This document shows, piece by piece, positions 22,396-33,230 of a stretch of DNA of 64,000 nt. Below the pieces are notes generated by a model. It saw only the letters and a list, made by a program, of their open reading frames with translations. It did no database searches and was not told where the DNA came from. How positions within the stretch are numbered: the stretch's first letter is position 1; every line of letters begins with the position of its first letter. Source of the stretch: Trichobilharzia regenti (Eukaryota; Platyhelminthes; Trematoda; Strigeidida; Schistosomatidae); contig OX235265.1 in assembly GCA_944472135.2 (NCBI GenBank), positions 90,242,984-90,306,983 of the forward strand, in the 5' to 3' direction. The position numbers and the translations under genes were made by a program.

Positions 22396-25300
22396 ATGCC
22401 TGGGTCAAAGAAGGGACAGAGCGTCTTGGATGCAAACAGGAAAGTAAGTCATGGTGACTTGTCTGTTAATTGTAACGATGTGTCTGATGTTAAGCATGAC
22501 ATGGTTGATGTTACTGTTTCGCCGTTCAGGGATAATAGGAACATCAAACTCCCTAAATTTGAACCACGGTGTTTTGATGGAAACCCGGCTGATTATTTAC
22601 AGTTTGTAAAGGAGTTTGAGATCATGCTGAGTAGTTTTTTATTAAGTGATGAATTGAAATTGATGTATTTGATGAGGTATTGCACTGGAGATGCTTCAAG
22701 AGCTATACAGTGCTGTAAGCTCATGCCCCCTAATGAGGGATACGCTGAGGCTATGAGCATATTACGTCAAAGGTTTGGAAGACCTTCGATGATTGTAAGG
22801 AACGTATACGAAGCTGTCAAAGGTAATGGCAGTCAACTTCAAGATGACTCCAAGGCACTTACTGAGTTTTTAGATAATCTTATGACTTATAAGAATACCT
22901 TGATTTCTATGAATTGCATGAGTGACCTCAACTCGAGCTCAGTCCTAGAGGTAATTGCGAGACGCCTACCTACTCGGCTGCAAAGGAAATGGGTAAAAAT
23001 AAGCTCTCGTATAGAGGAGGAGGGTATCGAGCCAAGGTTTGATGATATTCTTAGACTGGTGAAGGACAGTGTCAACCAGGCGATGGGCAAATTCGCCAGC
23101 ATTTTGCATTCTAAGGTAGAACCTAAGGAACCAGTGAATATAAGGAAGGCATTTGTGGTGAAGTCTCAAGACACAACGAGAAAGGATGAGTGTATTGTTT
23201 GCCATAACATGCATCAATTGAGTGATTGTAATCGCTTTATCGCTATGTCACCCGTAGAAAGGTTAAAAATGGCAAAGCAGAAGCGGCTGTGTTTCAGTTG
23301 TTTAAAGATTGGGCATACAAAGTGGAATTGTAAGGCGACAAATAAAAGAAGTAGTGGTTTAACGGATATGCACCCACTTCTGAGAACAGTGAACGAACCT
23401 GGGAATTCGGTTAATTGTAATAGTATCTCTAGACCCCTTGACATCCCACAAGTTTTCTTAGGGGTATTACCAGTTAAGGTGAAAGGACCGAAATCTTCAG
23501 TAGAGACTTATGCATTGTTGGATAATGGTTCAGACGTTACATTGATAGATGCTGAACTGGCTGGTTGCTTGGGTATTAAAGGCCCAAAGCAACCCTTGGT
23601 TGTAAATACTTTCAATTCTGCGAAAACAGTAGTATGTGAGCGAGTGTCATTTCAGTTAGAATCCTTGGCTACTGGGGAGACCGTGGAAGTGGATACTGCT
23701 TACACTACCTCCAGTATGAAACTTGGCGAAGCTATAGTACCTAGTCGTGAAACGGTTGTCGGTAAGCCATACCTGTGTGACATACCTCTTCCAACACTGC
23801 AAGATGGAAGAGTGAGAGTACTCATTGGATGTAGTGTGCCAGAAGCTCACAAGGTATTAGAAGAGAGATTTGGAGGTAGAGATGATCTGTTTGCGACGAA
23901 AACACCACTGGGATGGACAGTGAGAGGACCTATACCCATAGTCCACATATCATCATTAGTTACAAACGATGGGGACAAACTAGAAACTATGATTAAAAAT
24001 ATGTATGACAAGGAGTTTTGTGACTGCGGTGTCCCAGGGAAGGGTCGTTCTGTAGAAGACTTAAAAGCAGTTAAAATAGCCGAGGACTCTTGTAAATACG
24101 AAAACGGGCGTTTCAGCGTTGGCCTACCATGGAGATTCAAAGATAGACAGTTGGTTTGTAATAGGAAAGTTGCTCTTAAGAGACTAATGGGTTTACAGAA
24201 GAAATTCCTGTCAGATGCAGAACTCTGGTCCAAATATAAGGAAGTCGTCGATAAACATATAATGAAGGGTTACGTTGAAAGACTAGTTGATCAGAGTGAG
24301 CCAGGGAAGTGGTATTTGCCCCATCATCCCGTCTTTAACCCGAGGAAGCCAGGTAAACTCCGTGTGGTGTTTGATTGTTCTGCGAAACATGAAGGAGTCT
24401 CTTTAAATGATAATCTGTATAGTGGCCCAGATTGCGTGAGCTCATTAGTGGGACTGCTATTGAGATTCAGAAAGTTTACAGTTGCTGTCGCGGCGGATAT
24501 TGAGGAAATGTTCCTACAGGTGAAGGTGCCAGAGAGTGACAGAGATCACTTGAGGTTTTTGTGGTTTGATGACGGTCCTTGTGGTAAGGTGTCAGAATAT
24601 AGGATGACAGTGCATCCATTTGGTGCCACGTCCTCCCCGTTTTGTGCTAATTTTGCTCTACGAAAGGCAGTGTCCACATTTGGTTCTAATGATTTGCTGG
24701 ACGTCATAGATTGTTGCTTCTACGTGGATGATTGTTTAGCCTCCTTCGATGATGATAAGTCTGCAGTTAGATTTGCAACAAGCATCACTGAAGTGTTAGC
24801 TAAGGCCGGCTTTCGTCTAACTAAGTGGGTCTCGAACAGCCTAGACGTTTTGAAGCATATAGATCCAGAAGACAGAGCACCTACCGTACGAGATTTGCCT
24901 GTTGATACTCTACCAGTTGAACGCACATTAGGTATGCGATGGGATGTGAACTCTGATACCTTTGGATTTAGTGTTGGTGATATTGATAAGCCAGTTACTC
25001 GGAGAGGTGTGCTCTCTGTGTTGTCGTCCGTGTTTGACCCACTTGGATTAGTAGCACCTTATCTACTTCCGGCTAGGAGGTTATTTCAAGAGACATGCAG
25101 GAAAGGGTTACAGTGGGATGAACCATTAAGTGAGAGGCAGAGAGAAGAGTGGAAGGGGTGGGTTAACAGTTTAAGAATGCTGAATCTACATTCCGTCTCA
25201 CGTCCACTTAAGCCGTCGAGAAATCATGATATAATTGACTTCCATGTTTTTTCTGATGCCTCTGAGGTTGGATTTGGTGCAGCCGTATACATCAGAACCA

Positions 25301-26673
25301 CCTTAAGGAATGATATAGATGTTAGCCTGGTGATGGGTAAATCTAGAGTTGCACCTCTAAAGACGGTTTCGATTCCGAGATTAGAACTTAATGCAGCCTT
25401 ACTAGCTGCGCAGTTATTCACAACGGTGTGTAAAGAGTTGGATTACCCCAAGCATCCCGTAACGTTTTGGACTGATTCGATGTCTGTGATATATTATATA
25501 CGCAACGAGTCAGCAAGATATGCATGTTTTGTAGCTAACAGAGTATCTCAAATTCGTGAACTAACAACTGTTGAGCAGTGGAGGTACGTACCGTCTGGAA
25601 AAAATCCAGCTGATCTAGCCTCGCGAGGAGTTATTGATATGAATGTGGTTAAAAATAAGTGGTGGAAAGGTCCAGAGTTCTTGCTAAGGGCTGATAGTAT
25701 GTGGCCTCGTAGAGAAGATGAACCACCGATAAACGAGTGTGCCTTGGAGTTGAAGACAAGTGTCAGTTTAACATCTACTCAAGAAAGACATTCAGGTTTA
25801 CATCCACTTTTTAAATATTATTCTTCTTGGTACAAACTACTGAAAGCTGTTGCGTGGTTGACACGATATGTTACGTATTTAAAGGTCATGCATCTTGCGG
25901 GATACGAAAATATGAATGTGGGGCCTTTGAGAGTCGAAGATATTAGAAATGCAGAGTTAGCGATTTTGAGGGCTGCTCAGTGGGAAGCGTGGGGTGAGAT
26001 TGCCAAGGAGGATAGTCCCGATTTCGCAGATTTCAAGGTGCGGTTAGATAGATTATCTCCGATAGTTTCCGAAGGGATCGCTAGAGTTGGTGGACGTCTA
26101 CAAATGTTAGAATCGTCATATGAGACCCGTCATCCGGCTTTATTACCTTGCTACCATCCAGTCACTGATCTCATTATAAGACACTACCATGTTCTTGAAG
26201 GTCATTTGGGTACTTCGCAAGTACTATCAAGTATTCGATGTAAGTTCTGGATAGTGAAGGGAGGTACTGCTGTCCGTAAAATAATTGATAAGTGCATGGA
26301 ATGTAAACTCCGAAATGCTCGTCCAGTACAGCAGATGATGGCACCACTCCCAGCGTGGCAAGCTTCTGAAGGGAATTATCCATTTGAGTACGTTGGGGTG
26401 GATTTGTTCGGACCTTTTGTAGTGAAGAGAGGCAGAACCCTATGTAAAAGATATGGCTGTTTATTCACCTGTTTGAAAATGAGAGCTGTGCATATTGAGA
26501 TGGTTCATACGCTAACTACTGATTCATTCGTGCTAGCATTACATAGATTTATAAATCGCCGGGGTGTACCGAAGATGATGTTCAGCGACAGAGGGACTAA
26601 TTTTGTTGGCTGTCACGCCGAGCTTAAAGAGTACTTCGAAGGTCCCAAACGAGAGTTCAGGAAGAGTTACTGA
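22396..26673 (+). CDS. Long-form Pao/BEL Gag-Pol, body 1, 1425 aa, truncated in integrase
   Basis: The start is the family ATG (MPGSKKGQ); the frame is open for 111 codons upstream into the LTR, which I regard as fortuitous. Domain order: DUF1759-type Gag about 45-240; zinc knuckles C266-x2-C-x3-H-x4-C278 and C299-x2-C-x4-H-x4-C312; retropepsin with D376-N-G; RT with D701 (ADIEEMFLQV) and YVDD at 776-779; RNase H with D954, E997, D1027 and D1073; integrase zinc-binding region about 1258-1300 and catalytic D1336 and D1398. The frame ends after a -1 shift near 26655, before the third catalytic acid, which is encoded in the next frame. The domain order and single Gag-Pol frame are typical of Pao/BEL. 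Confidence 0.92.
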   Translation: MPGSKKGQSVLDANRKVSHGDLSVNCNDVSDVKHDMVDVTVSPFRDNRNIKLPKFEPRCFDGNPADYLQFVKEFEIMLSSFLLSDELKLMYLMRYCTGDASRAIQCCKLMPPNEGYAEAMSILRQRFGRPSMIVRNVYEAVKGNGSQLQDDSKALTEFLDNLMTYKNTLISMNCMSDLNSSSVLEVIARRLPTRLQRKWVKISSRIEEEGIEPRFDDILRLVKDSVNQAMGKFASILHSKVEPKEPVNIRKAFVVKSQDTTRKDECIVCHNMHQLSDCNRFIAMSPVERLKMAKQKRLCFSCLKIGHTKWNCKATNKRSSGLTDMHPLLRTVNEPGNSVNCNSISRPLDIPQVFLGVLPVKVKGPKSSVETYALLDNGSDVTLIDAELAGCLGIKGPKQPLVVNTFNSAKTVVCERVSFQLESLATGETVEVDTAYTTSSMKLGEAIVPSRETVVGKPYLCDIPLPTLQDGRVRVLIGCSVPEAHKVLEERFGGRDDLFATKTPLGWTVRGPIPIVHISSLVTNDGDKLETMIKNMYDKEFCDCGVPGKGRSVEDLKAVKIAEDSCKYENGRFSVGLPWRFKDRQLVCNRKVALKRLMGLQKKFLSDAELWSKYKEVVDKHIMKGYVERLVDQSEPGKWYLPHHPVFNPRKPGKLRVVFDCSAKHEGVSLNDNLYSGPDCVSSLVGLLLRFRKFTVAVAADIEEMFLQVKVPESDRDHLRFLWFDDGPCGKVSEYRMTVHPFGATSSPFCANFALRKAVSTFGSNDLLDVIDCCFYVDDCLASFDDDKSAVRFATSITEVLAKAGFRLTKWVSNSLDVLKHIDPEDRAPTVRDLPVDTLPVERTLGMRWDVNSDTFGFSVGDIDKPVTRRGVLSVLSSVFDPLGLVAPYLLPARRLFQETCRKGLQWDEPLSERQREEWKGWVNSLRMLNLHSVSRPLKPSRNHDIIDFHVFSDASEVGFGAAVYIRTTLRNDIDVSLVMGKSRVAPLKTVSIPRLELNAALLAAQLFTTVCKELDYPKHPVTFWTDSMSVIYYIRNESARYACFVANRVSQIRELTTVEQWRYVPSGKNPADLASRGVIDMNVVKNKWWKGPEFLLRADSMWPRREDEPPINECALELKTSVSLTSTQERHSGLHPLFKYYSSWYKLLKAVAWLTRYVTYLKVMHLAGYENMNVGPLRVEDIRNAELAILRAAQWEAWGEIAKEDSPDFADFKVRLDRLSPIVSEGIARVGGRLQMLESSYETRHPALLPCYHPVTDLIIRHYHVLEGHLGTSQVLSSIRCKFWIVKGGTAVRKIIDKCMECKLRNARPVQQMMAPLPAWQASEGNYPFEYVGVDLFGPFVVKRGRTLCKRYGCLFTCLKMRAVHIEMVHTLTTDSFVLALHRFINRRGVPKMMFSDRGTNFVGCHAELKEYFEGPKREFRKSY

Positions 26674-27305
26674 AAAGGAACATCGAGTGGCACTTCAATC
26701 CACCACATGCCAGCCATAGAGGTGGGCTATGGGAAAGACTTATAGGAATTATCAAGCGTATTTTAAGCTCCATAATTAAAAACCAGAGTTTGAATGACGA
26801 AACGCTGGAGACATTTTTTTGTGAAGCTGAACGAATATTAAATGACCGGCCGTTATCACCTGTGAGGGACGACGTCAAGGATTTTGATGTGTTAACCCCA
26901 AATAAATTATTGTTATTGAGAGGCAACCCTGGCATAGAGGACGCAAGCGGGGAAGGAATACCTACGATTAAAAGATGGAAACAAGCCAGGCACATGAAAG
27001 ATATATTTTGGAAAAGATGGTTAAAGGAGTATGTTCTAACACTGCAAACCAGAGACAAGTGGAAAAAGTTGTGCCGAAACTTAAAGGTTGGTGACATAGT
27101 ATTAGTAGCAGATAAATGTGCCACAGGTAGGTGGCCTTTGGGAGTGGTAGTAAGGCTGATCTGTAGTGGTGATGGATTGGTGAGGACGGTTGAGGTGAGA
27201 ACAAGTTGTGGCATGTTGGTGCGAGATATCAGAAAACTGTGTCTACTGGAAGGTGCTGAGAGTAGAGAGTCGGAGGATGAAACACTAGATGATTTTCCAA
27301 CCTAG
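26661..27305 (+). pseudogene. Integrase C-terminal part, out of frame, body 1
   Basis: Continues the polyprotein in the -1 frame: HASHRGGLWERLIG carries the expected third catalytic Glu of the integrase core. It is followed by the ILNDRPLSPV motif and the Pao/BEL C-terminal domain, ending DDFPT and stop at 27305. The overlap with the upstream frame is short and has no obvious slippery heptamer, so a mutation is more likely than programmed frameshifting. The same break is in body 2. Confidence 0.85.
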
Positions 27306-28448
27306 AGCGTCAACCTGAGAAGGGTTGTAGGCGTACTGCTGTAAGTCCTACAATTCTTCAAAGGGTAGCGCATCAATGAGCAGTCCAATGTGCTTGGTGT
27401 GTGATTTTGTACATATGTTCATATTGTATATACTGAATTGATATCATCTGTCATCTAGCTGTTGGTAATTCTGTTTGTGTCCGGACGACTTCCACTTGGA
27501 TCATCAACCTGAGAAGGAATGTAGGCGTACTGCTGTAAGTCCTACAGTTCTTCAAGGGTAGTTTGTCATGCCAGAATCCACAACATTTGATGTGTTGATT
27601 GTACATATGTTTGTGTTAAATAATTGTGTGAGTTCCAATTATTGTAATTGTTGGTTAATCTTGTTTGTGTCCGGACATTCCACAACTTACAATCGTCAAC
27701 CTGTGAAGGGTTGTAGGCGTACTGGTGTAAGTCCTGCGATTCTTCAAAGGAATTCCATCAAGACATGATCTGCGAGTTTGTGTGTACTGTTTGTATATAC
27801 GTGTGGTGTGTCATATCAATTGGTGTTTTTGGATTCATTGTGTTTACTCGTTGTTTTCGTACCTTGTTTTTATTGCATAATTTTGTTAAAATTTTCGTCG
27901 TGATTACTTCTGAAGTTGTTTCGAGTCTTCTACATCCGTGAATGAATTGATTGATGTTAAGGACAGCAGATGGGTCGTATACGCCGGGGAGGCTAGGCTA
28001 TTGCTGAGAATGAAATGCACACGGAGATAATTGTTAGCTGCGGTCCCACACGCCGGGGAGAAAGAGTGTAAACGACTGAGGCTCGCATACGTCACCGTTA
28101 CTAGAACTGAGGCAGAATGAGTGACAAGCGATTGCAGTGGTAATTGGTAGTGAGTAGATAAGAGGATGTGCGTAGAGTATCATGAGGTGGTGCTATGGTC
28201 ACGTTGCATTCTGCAAGAGTCATTCTAGCAAGTGGCGATTGTGTTGCAAGAGGATGCCTTTAACTGGAAGGCGCAGGTCGTCATCGATGTGTGAGATTGT
28301 GCTGTGGGTATGCTTGTGGTGTGTTGGCTTTTCTGTTTGTTTTCCATTTCAGCTCTGTCCGTGTGACCCAGGTTCTCGCAATGGCATCCAAGTCAACGTG
28401 TATTGGTCGTGATGGAAAAAAGGGTTGGATCCCTTTTTTGCCGGGGAG
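27306..28448 (+). promoter_or_regulatory. 3' UTR of body 1 with three stem-loop repeats
   Basis: Stem arms at 27319-27331/27347-27359, 27513-27525/27541-27553 and 27705-27717/27733-27745. In the third unit arm 2 is CCTGCGATTCTTC, in which both changes relative to unit 1 still pair as G.U. AAAAAAGGG (28416-28424) and CCCTTTTTT (28431-28439) form a perfect palindrome just before LTR2. Confidence 0.75.
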
Positions 28449-28808
28449 TGTCAATGTAGTTGAAGATTGAACGATCAATTCATGGTTGTTTGCTCAAAAC
28501 CAACTTCCCCAATTTTCGCGGAGGCATCAATACGACAGTCATCGTCTCATCGGTCGCTGTTCAGAAAGAAGTCAGTAAAACATCGTCAGAAGTAATATTG
28601 TGATTTATTATTGTAATATTTGTTCACAGACCTTAGTTCAATTATTATTTTTATATGTTGGTGTAACAATAAAGAAATCTCAAGCGGCCAATCGGTGTTT
28701 TGGTTTTTTCGTCCGTTATTACTAAGCGTTTCTGAAAACTTCAAGGAACAGCGTGAGCCCGAGCGTAGCAAGAGCTGGGCATTAACGGTTTATGAGACGT
28801 GGCTGACA
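28449..28808 (+). repeat. LTR2, shared central LTR
   Basis: 360 bp and nearly identical to LTR1, with two visible differences (TGTAG instead of TGGAG near the start; CAATTATT instead of CAGTTATT). It serves as the 3' LTR of body 1 and the 5' LTR of body 2 with no TSD between them. Confidence 0.9.
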
Positions 28809-28952
28809 GTTTCTGACGATAGAAACAGATTCTGGTGAATTCAAACAGTTGGTGAAAGTTTGGATAGTCGCCGTTCATTTTTCCTGGTGCCGGTCAAGTC
28901 CTCTTTGAACAAGCAATATCTGGAACTTTTTGGAATTGGGTCAAGTTCAACA

Positions 28953-31900
28953 ATGCCTGGGTCAAAGAAGGGACAGAGCGTCTTGGATGCAAACAGGAAA
29001 GTAAGTCATGGTGACTTGTCTGTTAATTGTAACGATGTGTCTGATGTTAAGCATGACATGGTTGATGTTACTGTTTCGCCGTTCAGGGATAATAGGAACA
29101 TCAAACTCCCTAAATTTGAACCACGGTGTTTTGATGGAAACCCGGCTGATTATTTACAGTTTGTAAAGGAGTTTGAGATCATGCTGAGTAGTTTTTTATT
29201 AAGTGATGAATTGAAATTGATGTATTTGATGAGGTATTGCACTGGAGATGCTTCAAGAGCTATACAGTGCTGTAAGCTCATGCCCCCTAATGAGGGATAC
29301 GCTGAGGCTATGAGCATATTACGTCAAAGGTTTGGAAGACCTTCGATGATTGTAAGGAACGTATACGAAGCTGTCAAAGGTAACGGCAGTCAACTTCAAG
29401 ATGACTCCAAGGCACTTACTGAGTTTTTAGATAATCTTATGACTTATAAGAATACCTTGATTTCTATGAATTGCATGAGTGACCTCAACTCGAGCTCAGT
29501 CCTAGAGGTAATTGCGAGACGCCTACCTACTCGGCTGCAAAGGAAATGGGTAAAAATAAGCTCTCGTATAGAGGAGGAGGGTATCGAGCCAAGGTTTGAT
29601 GATATTCTTAGACTGGTGAAGGACAGTGTCAACCAGGCGATGGGCAAATTCGCCAGCATTTTGCATTCTAAGGTAGAACCTAAGGAACCAGTGAATATAA
29701 GGAAGGCATTTGTGGTGAAGTCTCAAGACACAACGAGAAAGGATGAGTGTATTGTTTGCCATAACATGCATCAATTGAGTGATTGTAATCGCTTTATCGC
29801 TATGTCACCCGTAGAAAGGTTAAAAATGGCAAAGCAGAAGCGGCTGTGTTTCAGTTGTTTAAAGATTGGGCATACAAAGTGGAATTGTAAGGCGACAAAT
29901 AAAAGAAGTAGTGGTTTAACGGATATGCACCCACTTCTGAGAACAGTGAACGAACCTGGGAATTCGGTTAATTGTAATAGTATCTCTAGACCCCTTGACA
30001 TCCCACAAGTTTTCTTAGGGGTATTACCAGTTAAGGTGAAAGGACCGAAATCTTCAGTAGAGACTTATGCATTGTTGGATAATGGTTCAGACGTTACATT
30101 GATAGATGCTGAACTGGCTGGTTGCTTGGGTATTAAAGGCCCAAAGCAACCCTTGGTTGTAAATACTTTCAATTCTGCGAAAACAGTAGTATGTGAGCGA
30201 GTGTCATTTCAGTTAGAATCCTTGGCTACTGGGGAGACCGTGGAAGTGGATACTGCTTACACTACCTCCAGTATGAAACTTGGCGAAGCTATAGTACCTA
30301 GTCGTGAAACGGTTGTCGGTAAGCCATACCTGTGTGACATACCTCTTCCAACACTGCAAGATGGAAGAGTGAGAGTACTCATTGGATGTAGTGTGCCAGA
30401 AGCTCACAAGGTATTAGAAGAGAGATTTGGAGGTAGAGATGATCTGTTTGCGACGAAAACACCACTGGGATGGACAGTGAGAGGACCTATACCCATAGTC
30501 CACATATCATCATTAGTTACAAACGATGGGGACAAACTAGAAACTATGATTAAAAATATGTATGACAAGGAGTTTTGTGACTGCGGTGTCCCAGGGAAGG
30601 GTCGTTCTGTAGAAGACTTAAAAGCAGTTAAAATAGCCGAGGACTCTTGTAAATACGAAAACGGGCGTTTCAGCGTTGGCCTACCATGGAGATTCAAAGA
30701 TAGACAGTTGGTTTGTAATAGGAAAGTTGCTCTTAAGAGACTAATGGGTTTACAGAAGAAATTCCTGTCAGATGCAGAACTCTGGTCCAAATATAAGGAA
30801 GTCGTCGATAAACATATAATGAAGGGTTACGTTGAAAGACTAGTTGATCAGAGTGAGCCAGGGAAGTGGTATTTGCCCCATCATCCCGTCTTTAACCCGA
30901 GGAAGCCAGGTAAACTCCGTGTGGTGTTTGATTGTTCTGCGAAACATGAAGGAGTCTCTTTAAATGATAATCTGTATAGTGGCCCAGATTGCGTGAGCTC
31001 ATTAGTGGGACTGCTATTGAGATTCAGAAAGTTTACAGTTGCTGTCGCGGCGGATATTGAGGAAATGTTCCTACAGGTGAAGGTGCCAGAGAGTGACAGA
31101 GATCACTTGAGGTTTTTGTGGTTTGATGACGGTCCTTGTGGTAAGGTGTCAGAATATAGGATGACAGTGCATCCATTTGGTGCCACGTCCTCCCCATTTT
31201 GTGCTAATTTTGCTCTACGAAAGGCAGTGTCCACATTTGGTTCTAATGATTTGCTGGACGTCATAGATTGTTGCTTCTACGTGGATGATTGTTTAGCCTC
31301 CTTCGATGATGATAAGTCTGCAGTTAGATTTGCAACAAGCATCACTGAAGTGTTAGCTAAGGCCGGCTTTCGTCTAACTAAGTGGGTCTCGAACAGCCTA
31401 GACGTTTTGAAGCATATAGATCCAGAAGACAGAGCACCTACCGTACGAGATTTGCCTGTTGATACTCTACCAGTTGAACGCACATTAGGTATGCGATGGG
31501 ATGTGAACTCTGATACCTTTGGATTTAGTGTTGGTGATATTGATAAGCCAGTTACTCGGAGAGGTGTGCTCTCTGTGTTGTCGTCCGTGTTTGACCCACT
31601 TGGATTAGTAGCACCTTATCTACTTCCGGCTAGGAGGTTATTTCAAGAGACATGCAGGAAAGGGTTACAGTGGGATGAACCATTAAGTGAGAGGCAGAGA
31701 GAAGAGTGGAAGGGGTGGGTTAACAGTTTAAGAATGCTGAATCTACATTCCGTCTCACGTCCACTTAAGCCGTCGAGAAATCATGATATAATTGACTTCC
31801 ATGTTTTTTCTGATGCCTCTGAGGTTGGATTTGGTGCAGCCGTATACATCAGAACCACCTTAAGGAATGATATAGATGTTAGCCTGGTGATGGGTAAATC

Positions 31901-33230
31901 TAGAGTTGCACCTCTAAAGACGGTTTCGATTCCGAGATTAGAACTTAATGCCGCCTTACTAGCTGCGCAGTTATTCACAACGGTGTGTAAAGAGTTGGAT
32001 TACCCCAAGCATCCCGTAACGTTTTGGACTGATTCGATGTCTGTGATATATTATATACGCAACGAGTCAGCAAGATATGCATGTTTTGTAGCTAACAGAG
32101 TATCTCAAATTCGTGAACTAACAACTGTTGAGCAGTGGAGGTACGTACCGTCTGGAAAAAATCCAGCTGATCTAGCCTCGCGAGGAGTTATTGATATGAA
32201 TGTGGTTAAAAATAAGTGGTGGAAAGGTCCAGAGTTCTTGCTAAGGGCTGATAGTATGTGGCCTCGTAGAGAAGATGAACCACCGATAAACGAGTGTGCC
32301 TTGGAGTTGAAGACAAGTGTCAGTTTAACATCTACTCAAGAAAGACATTCAGGTTTACATCCACTTTTTAAATATTATTCTTCTTGGTACAAACTACTGA
32401 AAGCTGTTGCGTGGTTGACACGATATGTTACGTATTTAAAGGTCATGCATCTTGCGGGATACGAAAATATGAATGTGGGGCCTTTGAGAGTCGAAGATAT
32501 TAGAAATGCAGAGTTAGCGATTTTGAGGGCTGCTCAGTGGGAAGCGTGGGGTGAGATTGCCAAGGAGGATAGTCCCGATTTCGCAGATTTCAAGGTGCGG
32601 TTAGATAGATTATCTCCGATAGTTTCCGAAGGGATCGCTAGAGTTGGTGGACGTCTACAAATGTTAGAATCGTCATATGAGACCCGTCATCCGGCTTTAT
32701 TACCTTGCTACCATCCAGTCACTGATCTCATTATAAGACACTACCATGTTCTTGAAGGTCATTTGGGTACTTCGCAAGTACTATCAAGTATTCGATGTAA
32801 GTTCTGGATAGTGAAGGGAGGTACTGCTGTCCGTAAAATAATTGATAAGTGCATGGAATGTAAACTCCGAAATGCTCGTCCAGTACAGCAGATGATGGCA
32901 CCACTCCCAGCGTGGCAAGCTTCTGAAGGGAATTATCCATTTGAGTACGTTGGGGTGGATTTGTTCGGACCTTTTGTAGTGAAGAGAGGCAGAACCCTAT
33001 GTAAAAGATATGGCTGTTTATTCACCTGTTTGAAAATGAGAGCTGTGCATATTGAGATGGTTCATACGCTAACTACTGATTCATTCGTGCTAGCATTACA
33101 TAGATTTATAAATCGCCGGGGTGTACCGAAGATGATGTTCAGCGACAGAGGGACTAATTTTGTTGGCTGTCACGCCGAGCTTAAAGAGTACTTCGAAGGT
33201 CCCAAACGAGAGTTCAGGAAGAGTTACTGA
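28953..33230 (+). CDS. Long-form Pao/BEL Gag-Pol, body 2, 1425 aa, truncated in integrase
   Basis: Nearly base-for-base copy of the body 1 frame shifted by 6557 bp, with the same domains and catalytic residues at the same residue numbers. Visible differences are silent (for example TCCCCATTT for TCCCCGTTT near 31195 and AATGCCGCC for AATGCAGCC near 31950). The leader has TGGTGAATTC where body 1 has TGGCGGATTC; this creates a stop upstream, so the frame does not run into the LTR, and it matches N3. The integrase is cut by the identical -1 shift. Confidence 0.92.
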   Translation: MPGSKKGQSVLDANRKVSHGDLSVNCNDVSDVKHDMVDVTVSPFRDNRNIKLPKFEPRCFDGNPADYLQFVKEFEIMLSSFLLSDELKLMYLMRYCTGDASRAIQCCKLMPPNEGYAEAMSILRQRFGRPSMIVRNVYEAVKGNGSQLQDDSKALTEFLDNLMTYKNTLISMNCMSDLNSSSVLEVIARRLPTRLQRKWVKISSRIEEEGIEPRFDDILRLVKDSVNQAMGKFASILHSKVEPKEPVNIRKAFVVKSQDTTRKDECIVCHNMHQLSDCNRFIAMSPVERLKMAKQKRLCFSCLKIGHTKWNCKATNKRSSGLTDMHPLLRTVNEPGNSVNCNSISRPLDIPQVFLGVLPVKVKGPKSSVETYALLDNGSDVTLIDAELAGCLGIKGPKQPLVVNTFNSAKTVVCERVSFQLESLATGETVEVDTAYTTSSMKLGEAIVPSRETVVGKPYLCDIPLPTLQDGRVRVLIGCSVPEAHKVLEERFGGRDDLFATKTPLGWTVRGPIPIVHISSLVTNDGDKLETMIKNMYDKEFCDCGVPGKGRSVEDLKAVKIAEDSCKYENGRFSVGLPWRFKDRQLVCNRKVALKRLMGLQKKFLSDAELWSKYKEVVDKHIMKGYVERLVDQSEPGKWYLPHHPVFNPRKPGKLRVVFDCSAKHEGVSLNDNLYSGPDCVSSLVGLLLRFRKFTVAVAADIEEMFLQVKVPESDRDHLRFLWFDDGPCGKVSEYRMTVHPFGATSSPFCANFALRKAVSTFGSNDLLDVIDCCFYVDDCLASFDDDKSAVRFATSITEVLAKAGFRLTKWVSNSLDVLKHIDPEDRAPTVRDLPVDTLPVERTLGMRWDVNSDTFGFSVGDIDKPVTRRGVLSVLSSVFDPLGLVAPYLLPARRLFQETCRKGLQWDEPLSERQREEWKGWVNSLRMLNLHSVSRPLKPSRNHDIIDFHVFSDASEVGFGAAVYIRTTLRNDIDVSLVMGKSRVAPLKTVSIPRLELNAALLAAQLFTTVCKELDYPKHPVTFWTDSMSVIYYIRNESARYACFVANRVSQIRELTTVEQWRYVPSGKNPADLASRGVIDMNVVKNKWWKGPEFLLRADSMWPRREDEPPINECALELKTSVSLTSTQERHSGLHPLFKYYSSWYKLLKAVAWLTRYVTYLKVMHLAGYENMNVGPLRVEDIRNAELAILRAAQWEAWGEIAKEDSPDFADFKVRLDRLSPIVSEGIARVGGRLQMLESSYETRHPALLPCYHPVTDLIIRHYHVLEGHLGTSQVLSSIRCKFWIVKGGTAVRKIIDKCMECKLRNARPVQQMMAPLPAWQASEGNYPFEYVGVDLFGPFVVKRGRTLCKRYGCLFTCLKMRAVHIEMVHTLTTDSFVLALHRFINRRGVPKMMFSDRGTNFVGCHAELKEYFEGPKREFRKSY

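Noticed and set aside
28182..28412. Small open frames near the end of the family 3' UTR (also at 5161, 34739 and 49510)
   Set aside because: They recur only because the UTR is repeated, and length and sequence change between copies through frame breaks.
28449..28808. Two independent adjacent insertions meeting at the central LTR
   Set aside because: No TSD lies on either side of LTR2, and the only matching duplication flanks the whole array.
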